Assembly: GCA_964444795.1 (NCBI GenBank)
Contig: CAYUIQ010000054.1
Location: forward strand, 1 to 39,713
Origin: JABMRP01 sp964444795
GTDB taxonomy: Bacteria; Planctomycetota; Planctomycetia; Pirellulales; Thermoguttaceae
Direction of reading: 5' to 3'
DNA length: 39,713 bases
Under the pieces are notes generated by a model. The model was not told the DNA's origin and ran no database searches. It saw nothing but the letters and a program-made list of their open reading frames with translations. The translations under genes and the position numbers were made by a program. Shown here piece after piece: positions 19,257 to 28,489 of this stretch. Positions within the stretch are counted from its first letter, which is position 1. Each line of letters starts with the position of its first letter.

Positions 19257-19982
19257 ATGAAACGACGGCTTTTCTATCTGACTGCGCTGGCCCTGGCATT
19301 TGGATGGGCGGACACGGTATCCGCGGATACGATCCTTGCTTCCGCCAGAGGTGATTACAGGGATGGCACCGTTGAGGATGAACTCGCGAGCGCTATTGAT
19401 GCAACTGGCAGCGGAACCTGGACCTACGTGATGTCCGACACCGCCAACCCCAGCGACGACAGCAGCCTGGACACCATGTACTGGATTCCGGACCTTCATC
19501 CCGGGTATTGGGCCGGCACTTCTTCCGGTTTGCCCGGGATCATGGCAGATCATCCGGGCCTCGGAACGGATGAGATGTTCATGTGCCCTTATGCTCCTCT
19601 TTTCGTTCCTCGGTACGGTGTCGCTCGCTGGATTGCCGGCGTCGGCGAGTCCGGTCCGACGAGCATTGTAGGCAATGTACGTTCTCTTGACCTAAGCGGT
19701 GGCGACGGTGTGACCTTCGAAATCTTTGTCGATGGAGCGTTGGAGTTCAGTCAGGTTATCGTCCTCGATTCCGTGGGGGAGTCGTTCAACATCCTGACAA
19801 CCGTCGGCGAAGGTTCCACGGTTGACTTCGTGGTTGGTCCCAATGGCTCTCACATTCATGACTCGACCGCGTTGGCGGCAACCATTTCAACTGTCCCCGA
19901 GCCTTCCACCGTCGCCGCTCTCATCAGCATGGGCCTTATGGGGCTGGCGATCGCGTGGCGACGTCGGAAGCGGGCTGCATAG
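19257..19982 (+). CDS. PEP-CTERM sorting domain protein
   Basis: This 241-residue exported protein has a signal peptide (MKRRLFYLTALALAFGWADTVSA) and a C-terminal sorting tail: VPEPSTV, a hydrophobic helix (AALISMGLMGLAIAW) and RRRKRAA. Such tails are recognised by exosortase-type systems, which anchor or release proteins at the envelope. The body is beta-rich with DGVTFEIFVDGALEFS and VDFVVGPNGSHIHDST, a pattern seen in carbohydrate-binding or NPCBM-like modules; the family is not certain. GGGAG upstream supports the start. A terminator follows the stop. Confidence 0.85.
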   Translation: MKRRLFYLTALALAFGWADTVSADTILASARGDYRDGTVEDELASAIDATGSGTWTYVMSDTANPSDDSSLDTMYWIPDLHPGYWAGTSSGLPGIMADHPGLGTDEMFMCPYAPLFVPRYGVARWIAGVGESGPTSIVGNVRSLDLSGGDGVTFEIFVDGALEFSQVIVLDSVGESFNILTTVGEGSTVDFVVGPNGSHIHDSTALAATISTVPEPSTVAALISMGLMGLAIAWRRRKRAA

Positions 19983-20008
19983 CCCCACCACCACCCCGAA
20001 CATCCAAG

Positions 20009-20037
20009 CCCCATCGGTGGCCGCCGGTGGGGTTTTC
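20009..20037 (+). terminator. Intrinsic terminator after the small PEP-CTERM gene
   Basis: A 9-bp stem (20009-20017 with 20024-20032, one G-T wobble) and a six-base loop is followed by TTTTC. It starts 27 bases after the stop codon and separates this gene from the oxidoreductase downstream. Confidence 0.75.
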
Positions 20038-20229
20038 TTGTTGGGAGCTACCACTCCAGCCGCCGAACTCGCCACGCCCGACGGCCGCCAGGTTGTCAAA
20101 GATCTCCCTAAGAGACCTTGTGACGCCGCTTCGCGGTATTGTGCCAGCGGTCGAAACGTGGCTTTTCTCGCCGCCCGTTGTTACCATGAAGGTCGGGATA
20201 TCCTGAAGGACATTCATGGAGATGGGACG

Positions 20230-23001
20230 ATGCCACACGTGCGTTGGGCGGTTGCCGTATTGCTCGTTGCCGGTTCGGTCGCTTCGGCGGCGGGGCAGAA
20301 CGTGATTTGGATCGAAGCGGAGCAGTTCGACAATTGCGGCCGCTGGTCCAACGATTCGCAACATGTCGACCTGATGGGCTCGCCGTATCTGCTGGCCACG
20401 GGCGTGGGCAAACCGGTTGCCGACGCGACGGCCACGGCGAAGATCCTCGTCGAGGGAAAATACCGGCTCTGGGTGCGGTGTCGCGATTGGCTGCCGAGCC
20501 ATAGTCCGGGACAGTTCCAAGTGACCGTCGGCGGCAAGCCGTCGGCGGTGACGTTTGGCAAGGCCGATTCGGACGCGTGGCAGTGGATCGACGGGGGGGC
20601 GTTCGATTTGGCCTCCGGCGACGTCGAGCTGCGCCTGCACGATCTGACCGGCTGGTGGGGGCGTTGCGACGCGGTGGTGTTGGCCTCCGACGGTTTCAAA
20701 CCGGCCGAGGATCTCGAACAGTTGGCGGCCCAGCGGCAGAAGTATCTCGGCGTTAGCGCGTCGGTCGAAGCGATGGGGCCTTTCGACGTGGTGGTTGTCG
20801 GCGGAGGATCGGCGGGGATCGGCGCGGCGCTTTCCGCGGCACGGCACGGCTGCAAGGTCGCGTTCATCCAGGACCGGCCCGTGTTGGGCGGCAACGCGTC
20901 GTCGGAGATTTCGGTCCCGCCCATGGGATACACCGGCAGCCCGCCCGACCGGGTCAACGTGACGGGCATCGCCGAGGAGATCTACCCCAAGCAGGGTTGG
21001 CATAACTTCGCCGACTCGGCCAAAATCGAACGGATCGTTCGCGCCGAGAAGAACATTTCCCTATTCTTGAATACCCGCGCCACGGGCGTGGAAATGGACG
21101 GAGCGGACACGATCGAGGCCGTGCTGGCGCTGGATGTGCATGACGGCCGGCGGATGGCCTTTTTCGCGCCGCGGTTTATCGACTGCACGGGACACGGATG
21201 GATCGGATATTATGCCGGCGCCGAATATCGCATGGGCCAGGAAGCGCGGGCCGAATTCGGCGAGACGCTCGCTCCGGTCGAGGCCGGCAAGCGGACCATG
21301 GGCAACAGCCTCTACAAGGCCGTCATCGTCGACCGTCGCCCGGGTGGCGCGTCTTCGCCCGCTCCATCTTCCGCGCCCGGTGATATCACAAAGTATAGCG
21401 ATCGGGCCAAGGTGACGGTGACCGGCGACTGGACACACAGCACGTTCATGGGCGGCGATTACCTCTTCCACGGCGAGCCGGGTAAAGCCAACGAGGGCAA
21501 TAAGAGCGTCGCCTTTGCGGTCGACGTGAAGCAGCCCGGACGATACAAAGTTTTCCTGGGCTACTTGGCATGGTCCAATCGCGCGACCAGCGTTCCGGTC
21601 ACCATCGAACATGCCGACGGCAAGGCCACGGTTACCGTGAACCAAACCCAAAGCACGGGCGGATGGAAACTGCTGGGCACGTTCCGCCTTTCGCCGGACG
21701 TCCCGGCTCGGGTCACCGTCGGCACGACCGGCACCACCGGCTGTGTGATTGCCGACTGCGTACGCGTGTTGGCCGAAGACGCCAAAGTCGAGAAGCCACC
21801 GGAGCCGAAAGCGATCGCCCTGGCCGAAGGCATTCCGTTCGACTGCCCGGAGTGGGCGTACCAATGGAAGAAGGCGACGGACTTCGAGACCGGCGGGCAT
21901 CGCCGCATTCGCGAGATCCGCCGCCCGGGAAACTACGACGTGCCGTCGCACGGCAAAGGCCGCAGCCCGGGCAATAGCATCGACGGGGCGATTACGTACT
22001 CCTGGTGGATCGAATACGGCGGCATGCTCGATACGATCGACGATGCCGAGGAAATCCGCGACGAGTTGCTACGCATCACCCTGGGCATGTGGAGCTACGC
22101 GAAGAATCACAACCCCAATACGGTCGCCCGGAACAAGTATCGCGAACTGGTCTGGGTGAACTACGTGCCCGGCGTGCGCGAGAGCCGGCGGCTGGTCGGC
22201 GACTACATCATGTCGCAACGCGATTTCGATCTGCAGACCATCCACCCCGATACGGTCGCCTTCACCGACTGGGGGATCGACGTGCATCATCCCGAGGGTT
22301 ATTGGGTCAAGGGCAACGATTGTATTCATGTCTACCAAGGCCGTCGGGTCAGCATCCCCTATCGGTCGCTCTACTCGAAGAACATCGCCAACCTCTTCAT
22401 GGCCGGGCGGTGTCATTCCGCCACGCACATGGCCTTGGGCGGCACTCGCGTGATGCGGCCCATGTGTGCCACCGGCCAAGCGGCGGGCACGGCCGCGGCA
22501 ATCGCCCACGAGCATCAAACGACGCCCCGCGGCGTGTGCGATCGGCATCTTTCGCAATTGCAGCAGACGCTGCTTCGCGACGGCTGCTACCTGTTGGGCG
22601 TGGACAACACCGACCCGGCCGATTTGGCCCGGACCGCCAGGGTCTCCGCGAGCAGTTCGGCCGAAGGGTTGGCTGCCGCCGGGGTGATCGACGGTTGGAA
22701 TCGCGTGGTCGACGGCGACCGCCACGCTTGGGCACCCGCCGCGGAAGCGACAGGGCCGACCTGGCTGGCGTTCCAGCTCCAGCGCGCGGCCGCCATCGGC
22801 GAGGTCCACGTAACGGCGGAGGCCAGCAACGGGGACTTCGCCGTCGAAGCCATGATCGACGGCCAATGGCAGGTGGTGGCAAAGTCGACCGGCAACAGTG
22901 CTCGCCGCGTCGTCTTGCGGTTCGACCCGGTGACCACGGCTGGGGTTCGCATCGTCTCGTCGAGCCTTCCGGCGCTTTGCGAAGTGCGGATTTACCAGTA
23001 G
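20230..23001 (+). CDS. Exported FAD-dependent oxidoreductase with golvesin-like and F5/8-type domains
   Basis: This 923-residue protein has a signal peptide (VRWAVAVLLVAGSVASAAGQ), then a beta-sandwich resembling malectin/carbohydrate-binding modules (about 25-165). The FAD domain starts with a dinucleotide motif (VVVVGGGSAGIGAALSAA, glycines 191-196) and continues to MAGRCHSATHMALGGTRVMRP near 730. A golvesin-like module is inserted in the FAD domain at about 383-517 (SDRAKVTVTGDWTHS, GRYKVFLGYLAWSNRATSVP). The last 125 residues look like an F5/8 (discoidin) module. The FAD part matches the FAD_oxidored family, common in planctomycetes and linked by context to polysaccharide use, though its reaction is unknown. 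GGAG before the ATG at 20230 supports this start; the frame extends upstream, but without a signal peptide. Confidence 0.85.
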   Translation: MPHVRWAVAVLLVAGSVASAAGQNVIWIEAEQFDNCGRWSNDSQHVDLMGSPYLLATGVGKPVADATATAKILVEGKYRLWVRCRDWLPSHSPGQFQVTVGGKPSAVTFGKADSDAWQWIDGGAFDLASGDVELRLHDLTGWWGRCDAVVLASDGFKPAEDLEQLAAQRQKYLGVSASVEAMGPFDVVVVGGGSAGIGAALSAARHGCKVAFIQDRPVLGGNASSEISVPPMGYTGSPPDRVNVTGIAEEIYPKQGWHNFADSAKIERIVRAEKNISLFLNTRATGVEMDGADTIEAVLALDVHDGRRMAFFAPRFIDCTGHGWIGYYAGAEYRMGQEARAEFGETLAPVEAGKRTMGNSLYKAVIVDRRPGGASSPAPSSAPGDITKYSDRAKVTVTGDWTHSTFMGGDYLFHGEPGKANEGNKSVAFAVDVKQPGRYKVFLGYLAWSNRATSVPVTIEHADGKATVTVNQTQSTGGWKLLGTFRLSPDVPARVTVGTTGTTGCVIADCVRVLAEDAKVEKPPEPKAIALAEGIPFDCPEWAYQWKKATDFETGGHRRIREIRRPGNYDVPSHGKGRSPGNSIDGAITYSWWIEYGGMLDTIDDAEEIRDELLRITLGMWSYAKNHNPNTVARNKYRELVWVNYVPGVRESRRLVGDYIMSQRDFDLQTIHPDTVAFTDWGIDVHHPEGYWVKGNDCIHVYQGRRVSIPYRSLYSKNIANLFMAGRCHSATHMALGGTRVMRPMCATGQAAGTAAAIAHEHQTTPRGVCDRHLSQLQQTLLRDGCYLLGVDNTDPADLARTARVSASSSAEGLAAAGVIDGWNRVVDGDRHAWAPAAEATGPTWLAFQLQRAAAIGEVHVTAEASNGDFAVEAMIDGQWQVVAKSTGNSARRVVLRFDPVTTAGVRIVSSSLPALCEVRIYQ

Positions 23002-23258
23002 GAAGGCGTACCGCTCCCGGTCGAAAGTAACTCGTTTCGCGTCACGATGAGGCCGACGGCCTCCCGTTTTCTTCTCCGGGCGATACCCCCTCTGGTGAGC
23101 CGTTCGGTGCGTGACTGGGCGGGAAAGTGCGCAAAACCGTGGAAACGGCTGTGCGGTCGTGTTAGCATGGATAGTGTATAGGTGTTAATAGGCGGGAATC
23201 GAGTCCGGCCGCGCGGCAAATCGAGCTTGTTTTCCCAAGTCACAGAGAGGATCCCCTC
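23002..23258 (+). other. Intergenic region upstream of the LamG gene
   Basis: No gene is seen here. The right half becomes AT-richer (about 23155-23195, around GGATAGTGTATAGGTG), the likely promoter area for the LamG gene, but no hexamer pair can be assigned with confidence. Confidence 0.4.
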
Positions 23259-26200
23259 ATGCGATTGGTACCAAAGTGTCTTGCGTTGGCAGTGTCCGTT
23301 ATCGTCGCCGGCATCGGCCCAATGGTGCCTGCCCAGGTACCGGTGGCGTACTGGCAGATGGAAGAAGGCACGGGCACGACAACGGCTGACGCCAGCGGGA
23401 ACGGGCACACGCTCGATTTCATCAGCGGCGCGGCTTGGAACCTCGGCGACGTACCCCCTCCACCAGCCGTCTCGGGGGCCTCGATTTCCATCCCCAATGC
23501 CGGAGACTATCTTCAAGCCGCCGACGGATGGCAGGGCGTGACGGGAACGGCGGATCGTTCCATTTCGGCGTGGATTAAGACGTCGGACAACGACGGTGGG
23601 ATTGTCTTCTGGGGCACGAATTCCAACGCAAAGAAATTTGCCTTCCGCACGCAAAACGGTAACGGCCCTTTCGACGGCGTGCTTCGACTCGAAGTCAACG
23701 GCGGCTACGTGGTCGGCTCGACCGTGGTCAGCGACGGGCAATGGCACCACGTGGGCATGACCTGGGGTAACGACGCCGATGATAACGTCCGCCAAACAAG
23801 GTTGTACGTCGACGGCGTGCGAGAGGAGCTTTCCGCGGTCAACGGCAATGGGCTGAACACGGCGGCCGGGGGGCTGGTGCGGATCGGCACCAACCGATCG
23901 ACCAACCATCTCAACGGCCTGGTGGACGAAGTGCGGATCTTCGGCGAGGTTCTCTCCGACGCCCAGATGGCCGCCTTGGCGGGCACGACTCTTTCGCCGG
24001 CCGACGTGTACGAAGGCGCGATCACCGCCGACGCCCCGGCCTTGTACTATCGTCTCGGCGAATCGGCCACCGGCGTGGCGGCCAATTCCATCGGCACTCT
24101 GCTGGAAGGAAGCAACGGTATTCCCACCGGCACCAAGAACAACGGCTATGGCAACGGTCCTGTGACGGGCGCCGCGTCGTTGCTCACCTCGGCACCTGGC
24201 AACACGGCTTATCGTTTCGACGGGGTCGGCGACTCGGACACAGTCGTCGATCGCATCGAGTTGGCACGTCACGTGGCGATCAACGACGGCGATACGCCGG
24301 CTCGAACCATCGAACTGTTGTTCAACGCCGATTCGACCGCCGGCAAGCAGGTGTTGCTCGAAGAAGGCGGGTCGGGCAACGGCTTCGGCATGTCCATCGA
24401 AGACGACGAGTTGGTTGTCGGCGCCTGGGGTGGAGGTCAGGAGAGCTTCGTGCGCACGCCAATCAACGCCGGGCAAACCTATCAGGGCACGCTGGTATTC
24501 GACCAGAACCAGAACTCCCTGGCCGGTTTCCTCGACGGGAAGGCCTTTGGCGCCGTCTACACGCCGAATGCGATTGCACAACATACGAATGCCAGCGGAC
24601 TCGGCGCCTCCAGCGACACCATGCTGTTCAGCGACGGGACAACCGGCACCAACAATTCAAACCCCTTCGCCGGAACCATCGACGAGGTGGCTCTGTACGA
24701 GGGATCGCTTACCGTCGAACAGGTCCAGACGCATTTCGGCGCCACCGGCAATCCGATGCCGGCCTTCAGTGCCTACGAACAAGCGGTGATTGCGGACAAC
24801 CCGCTGGCTTACTTCCCGGCCTCCAACCACAACGAGGCCACGTCATTCGTGTCGTCCAACGGTATCGGCTCGGCCGTAGAGGCTTTCTTGCGTGGCAGGG
24901 CTCCGGCAGGAATTGATACCGATTCCCGCGCGGCTGCTCTGGTGCCCACCAACAGCACGCCCTCGATCCAGTTCGGCGGCAACGGCACGAGTTCGGGCAT
25001 GGACCTGCCGGACCACGCGCAAATCAATACCGGCGGCACGAACAATAAGCGTTCTCAGGATTTCTGGTTTCAAGCCGCCGACGCCGACGGGCGCCAAGTA
25101 CTCTACGAACAAGGCGGATCTGGAAAGGGTATGAACGCCTATATCGAAAACGGTGAACTGATCATGCGGGTATGGACGAACGATCGCGACTGGGGCGACG
25201 GAACGACATACGAGAAGATCATTCGCACCAACATCGAGGCCGGACAGACGTATCACGCGGCGCTGGTGCTCGACGGCCGCTCGGGTCCTGAAGGCACACT
25301 CACCGGCTACCTCGACGGCAAGCCGTTCGGACAAGTCGGCGGCATCGGAGACCTCACCGCCCACGCCAGCGATACGGGCGTCGGCTACGCCTACGGCGAC
25401 ACGGAGTTCGCGGGCTTCGAGGACTTCACCGGGAACGGTGTACGATTCGGAGGCCGCATCGACGACGTGGCTTTGTACAACCAATCGATCACTGCCGAGA
25501 GCGTTCAGTCTCACGTCCAGGCGGGCACGGCGGCGGCGGTCGATTTCGGAAAGTACGGCAACGCCGTTCTGTCGCTCGACCCGATCGCGTATTACTATGC
25601 CGGCGGCGTCAACGTGGCCAATCCGGGGAACACGACTTCCGGGCTGGGCAGTGCGCTGGACGGCCGCTCGCGTCTAAACCTCGAAGTCGCGAACGATCCC
25701 GCGGCCGATACGGCCCCGCTTGCCCCGGGTGGCACAGCGGCAACACAGTTCAGTGGTAACGGGTTGATCGGTCTTCCAGACCATACGGAGTTGAACACGG
25801 GTGTGGTGAGTCAACGTGGCGTTGCCCTGGTGTTTCTCACCGGCGACGATGTTTCCTCGCGCCAGGTTCTGTTCGAGGAGGGCGGCACCGGCAACGGCAT
25901 GAACATCTACATCGAGAACGACGAGGTCCATCTTGGGATGTGGGGTACCGGGGTGCCGACCACGTTCCTTTCCGAGTCGATCGCAGCCGATACGAACTAC
26001 CACGTGGTTATGTCTTTCGACGCCGACAACGACCTCTTCACCGGTTTCCTCGACGGCGGGGAGTTTGCTGATCCGTTTACCGACCCGTTCGCCGACATGC
26101 CGGTTCACAGTGGCAACGTCGCCTTTGGCGGCATGTGGAACGACTCGCGCTTCCTCAGCGGAAACGTGGGCGGCGACGGCATCTTTTTCACCGGTGTGAT

Positions 26201-26360
26201 CGACGATCTGGCGATTTACAACTCGGCCCTGAGCCAGCGCGACGCGGGGTTTCTCTATCGGAGTTACTTCGTTCCCGAGCCGTCCACGCTTGTCCTTCTG
26301 CTCCTTGGCACGATGGGAGCGATTCTGTTGCGTTGCCGTCGTCGTCGGGTAGTCCAATAG
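23259..26360 (+). CDS. Large LamG-type PEP-CTERM protein with internal repeats
   Basis: This exported protein of 1033 residues has a signal peptide (CLALAVSVIVAGIGPMVPAQ) and a C-terminal PEP-CTERM tail (VPEPSTL, hydrophobic helix, RCRRRR). Residues 27-240 are a LamG/concanavalin-type jelly roll (VAYWQMEEGTGTTTADASGNG, WHHVGMTW, LNGLVDEVRIF). Three related modules of about 240-260 residues follow, starting near YEGAITADAPALYY, YEQAVIADNPLAYF and YGNAVLSLDPIAYY. Each contains a variant of VLxEEGGSGNGMNxYIEN and ends with IDDVALYN. They look like diverged copies of one LamG-like unit. The likely role is surface adhesion or glycan binding. GAGG eight bases before the ATG supports the start. Confidence 0.85.
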   Translation: MRLVPKCLALAVSVIVAGIGPMVPAQVPVAYWQMEEGTGTTTADASGNGHTLDFISGAAWNLGDVPPPPAVSGASISIPNAGDYLQAADGWQGVTGTADRSISAWIKTSDNDGGIVFWGTNSNAKKFAFRTQNGNGPFDGVLRLEVNGGYVVGSTVVSDGQWHHVGMTWGNDADDNVRQTRLYVDGVREELSAVNGNGLNTAAGGLVRIGTNRSTNHLNGLVDEVRIFGEVLSDAQMAALAGTTLSPADVYEGAITADAPALYYRLGESATGVAANSIGTLLEGSNGIPTGTKNNGYGNGPVTGAASLLTSAPGNTAYRFDGVGDSDTVVDRIELARHVAINDGDTPARTIELLFNADSTAGKQVLLEEGGSGNGFGMSIEDDELVVGAWGGGQESFVRTPINAGQTYQGTLVFDQNQNSLAGFLDGKAFGAVYTPNAIAQHTNASGLGASSDTMLFSDGTTGTNNSNPFAGTIDEVALYEGSLTVEQVQTHFGATGNPMPAFSAYEQAVIADNPLAYFPASNHNEATSFVSSNGIGSAVEAFLRGRAPAGIDTDSRAAALVPTNSTPSIQFGGNGTSSGMDLPDHAQINTGGTNNKRSQDFWFQAADADGRQVLYEQGGSGKGMNAYIENGELIMRVWTNDRDWGDGTTYEKIIRTNIEAGQTYHAALVLDGRSGPEGTLTGYLDGKPFGQVGGIGDLTAHASDTGVGYAYGDTEFAGFEDFTGNGVRFGGRIDDVALYNQSITAESVQSHVQAGTAAAVDFGKYGNAVLSLDPIAYYYAGGVNVANPGNTTSGLGSALDGRSRLNLEVANDPAADTAPLAPGGTAATQFSGNGLIGLPDHTELNTGVVSQRGVALVFLTGDDVSSRQVLFEEGGTGNGMNIYIENDEVHLGMWGTGVPTTFLSESIAADTNYHVVMSFDADNDLFTGFLDGGEFADPFTDPFADMPVHSGNVAFGGMWNDSRFLSGNVGGDGIFFTGVIDDLAIYNSALSQRDAGFLYRSYFVPEPSTLVLLLLGTMGAILLRCRRRRVVQ

Positions 26361-26601
26361 CTCGATCTTACTGAGGAAACTGTTGCCGCCCCTCGGACAC
26401 CCGCCGAGCATCCCCCCCGCAGTAACGCTCTGGCCGGAAAGTCCGTGTAGTCAACGCAGCTTAACGCGAGGCACGGATTTCCTTCGGTTCGCGCAGGCTG
26501 AAGTGGTAATTTGTGCGGATATTTCGGGTTCTTCCGGTCGATACGGACTCTAGGGATTGTTCCGACATCAGCGATTGTCTCTTTAAGGGGGGAGACGACC
26601 A

Positions 26602-28293
26602 ATGAGGGCTCGATGGTTAGTGGCCGCGCTGGCGGCAGTAGCGTTGTTGTTGGTGGTGGGAGACGTTTTCGCCCAGCAGATACCGAATTTCTCGCCGAAC
26701 TCCCGGGAATTGGTCGCCCGAGCGGCGTTTTTCGATATGATCGACGACATCGAGATGGACGCGATTTCGCGTCCGGACGACGGGGCTCTCGACAGTCTGG
26801 CCGAAGAGGTTGGCCCGCTGGCCGAGGAGGTTGGCCCGCTGGCCCAAGATGTTGGCCCGGACGTTTGGCCCGCCAGTCAACCCGGCGGGCTGATCGAAGA
26901 ATTGCTTCGCGAGACCTCGTCGGAGCCTTCGCCGTTGGACCTGTTTCCGTCGACGCTGGGCGAGTTTCCCCGAGACCCGGCGTATGCGCCGAGCAGCCCT
27001 CCAGTGGCCGCCAATGCGTTTCAAGAGGGAGAAGATCCGTTCCGCGAGGAAGAGGAACTGCCCGGTTCGCTGGACGCAGCGCCGGCCGACGCCGCCTACG
27101 ACGGAGGCGTGATGGCCTCGGATTTCGCCGCCGGGTGTGATCTGGCCGGGTGTGATCTGGGCTGCGGTACGTCGCGCTGCCGTACCCGTTCATGCAAACC
27201 GATCGGGCGGCTCCGCTCGTTCTTCAAGGGCCGCGGAATCGAGGTGGGCGGCTGGATCGATCAAGGCGTCAGCGTGGTCGACAACAACCCGGCCGACCGC
27301 TACAACGGCGTGGTTACGTTCAACGATCGCGACGGCGAGTACCAGATGAACCAGTTCTGGCTCTACGCGGAAAGGGCGATCGACAACGGCGGCTGCGGTT
27401 GGGCGATTGGCGGGCGGGTCGACTTCGTCTACGGTACCGACGCCCGGTTTACCCAAGCGGTCGACGGTTTGGAGGCGAACTGGAACCAGACCGCGCGCTT
27501 TTACCAGGCCGCGCTACCCCAGGCGTACGTCGACGTGGCCTACAACGACGTCTCGGTCCGCGTGGGCCATTTCTACACGATCATCGGATACGAGGTGGTT
27601 GCCGCGCCCGAGAACTTCTTCTACTCGCACTCCTATTCGATGCAATACGGCGAGCCGTTTACCCACACGGGTGCCCTGGCCACGATCGACTGGAATCGGC
27701 ATTGGTCCTTCAGTGCCGGAGTGCATCGCGGATGGGACCAGTTTGACGATACCGACGGACTCGATTCGATGGGCTTTCTCGGCGGAGCCACGTGGACGAG
27801 TTGCGACCGCCGAAAATCGGTGGCGTTGGCGATCACCTCCGGCGAGCAAGGCCGGGGCGATACTTGGCTCATGTACAGCGTCGTCGGCAAGGCGAAGATC
27901 GGCAAGAAGCTGACCGGTGTCCTTCAGTACGACTACGGCAACAGCAGCGGAGGCGCCGCCGCCTCCGCCGAGTGGTACGGCCTCAGCCAGTCCTTCCTGT
28001 ATCAGATCAGCCGCTGCTGGTCGGCCGGAGCGCGTGTCGAGTGGTTCCGCGACAACGACGGATCCCGGGTCACCGGGTTGGGTAGCGGCAACCTCAACAC
28101 GGGGCCTTTCGTGGGCGACTTCTTCGAGGCGACCGTCGGGTTGAACTGGAAACCGAGGGCGAATATCCGTGTTCGACCCGAATTGCGTTGGGACTGGTAC
28201 GGCGCCGACACCGCGGGCGGCCCGCGGCCCTTCGACGCCGGCGACCAAAGTCGCCAGTTCATGTTCGGCTGCGACATGATCGTATCGTTTTGA
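26602..28293 (+). CDS. OmpL-like beta-barrel porin (BBP2 type), copy 1
   Basis: This outer-membrane protein of 563 residues has a signal peptide (LVAALAAVALLLVVGDVFAQ). The N-terminal region of about 185 residues is acidic and contains three tandem LAEEVGP-type heptads (26797-26859) and a short Cys-rich linker (CDLAGCDLGC, then CRTRSC). The C-terminal barrel begins GIEVGGWIDQGVSVVDNNP and carries alternating strands and the motif NFFYSHSYSMQYGEPFTHTG. This is the pattern of the putative beta-barrel porin-2/OmpL-like family. The N-terminal part could bind cell-wall components. GGGGGGAG upstream supports the start. The barrel is much closer to the third porin than to the second. Confidence 0.85.
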   Translation: MRARWLVAALAAVALLLVVGDVFAQQIPNFSPNSRELVARAAFFDMIDDIEMDAISRPDDGALDSLAEEVGPLAEEVGPLAQDVGPDVWPASQPGGLIEELLRETSSEPSPLDLFPSTLGEFPRDPAYAPSSPPVAANAFQEGEDPFREEEELPGSLDAAPADAAYDGGVMASDFAAGCDLAGCDLGCGTSRCRTRSCKPIGRLRSFFKGRGIEVGGWIDQGVSVVDNNPADRYNGVVTFNDRDGEYQMNQFWLYAERAIDNGGCGWAIGGRVDFVYGTDARFTQAVDGLEANWNQTARFYQAALPQAYVDVAYNDVSVRVGHFYTIIGYEVVAAPENFFYSHSYSMQYGEPFTHTGALATIDWNRHWSFSAGVHRGWDQFDDTDGLDSMGFLGGATWTSCDRRKSVALAITSGEQGRGDTWLMYSVVGKAKIGKKLTGVLQYDYGNSSGGAAASAEWYGLSQSFLYQISRCWSAGARVEWFRDNDGSRVTGLGSGNLNTGPFVGDFFEATVGLNWKPRANIRVRPELRWDWYGADTAGGPRPFDAGDQSRQFMFGCDMIVSF

Positions 28294-28489
28294 TCTTCCC
28301 CATTCTTTGTAACCGGCACTCTTTCCCATTTCGGGCCATAGGGATTGCCGCATTGTAGCGATTTTGGCGGATTCGGGCTGGACCTGGCGCGGGGTACAAC
28401 CCGAGTGAGGTCAATATGTGGAGTAGGGAAGCCGAAATTCCGCTCCGTGACCACCGTTTACCGCATGTGTTGCCTTGGGGGGATCGAAT

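Noticed and set aside
19051..19260. 69-residue open frame just before the small PEP-CTERM gene
   Set aside because: It contains the inverted repeat region, lacks a convincing family, and would overlap the next start; more likely leader DNA.
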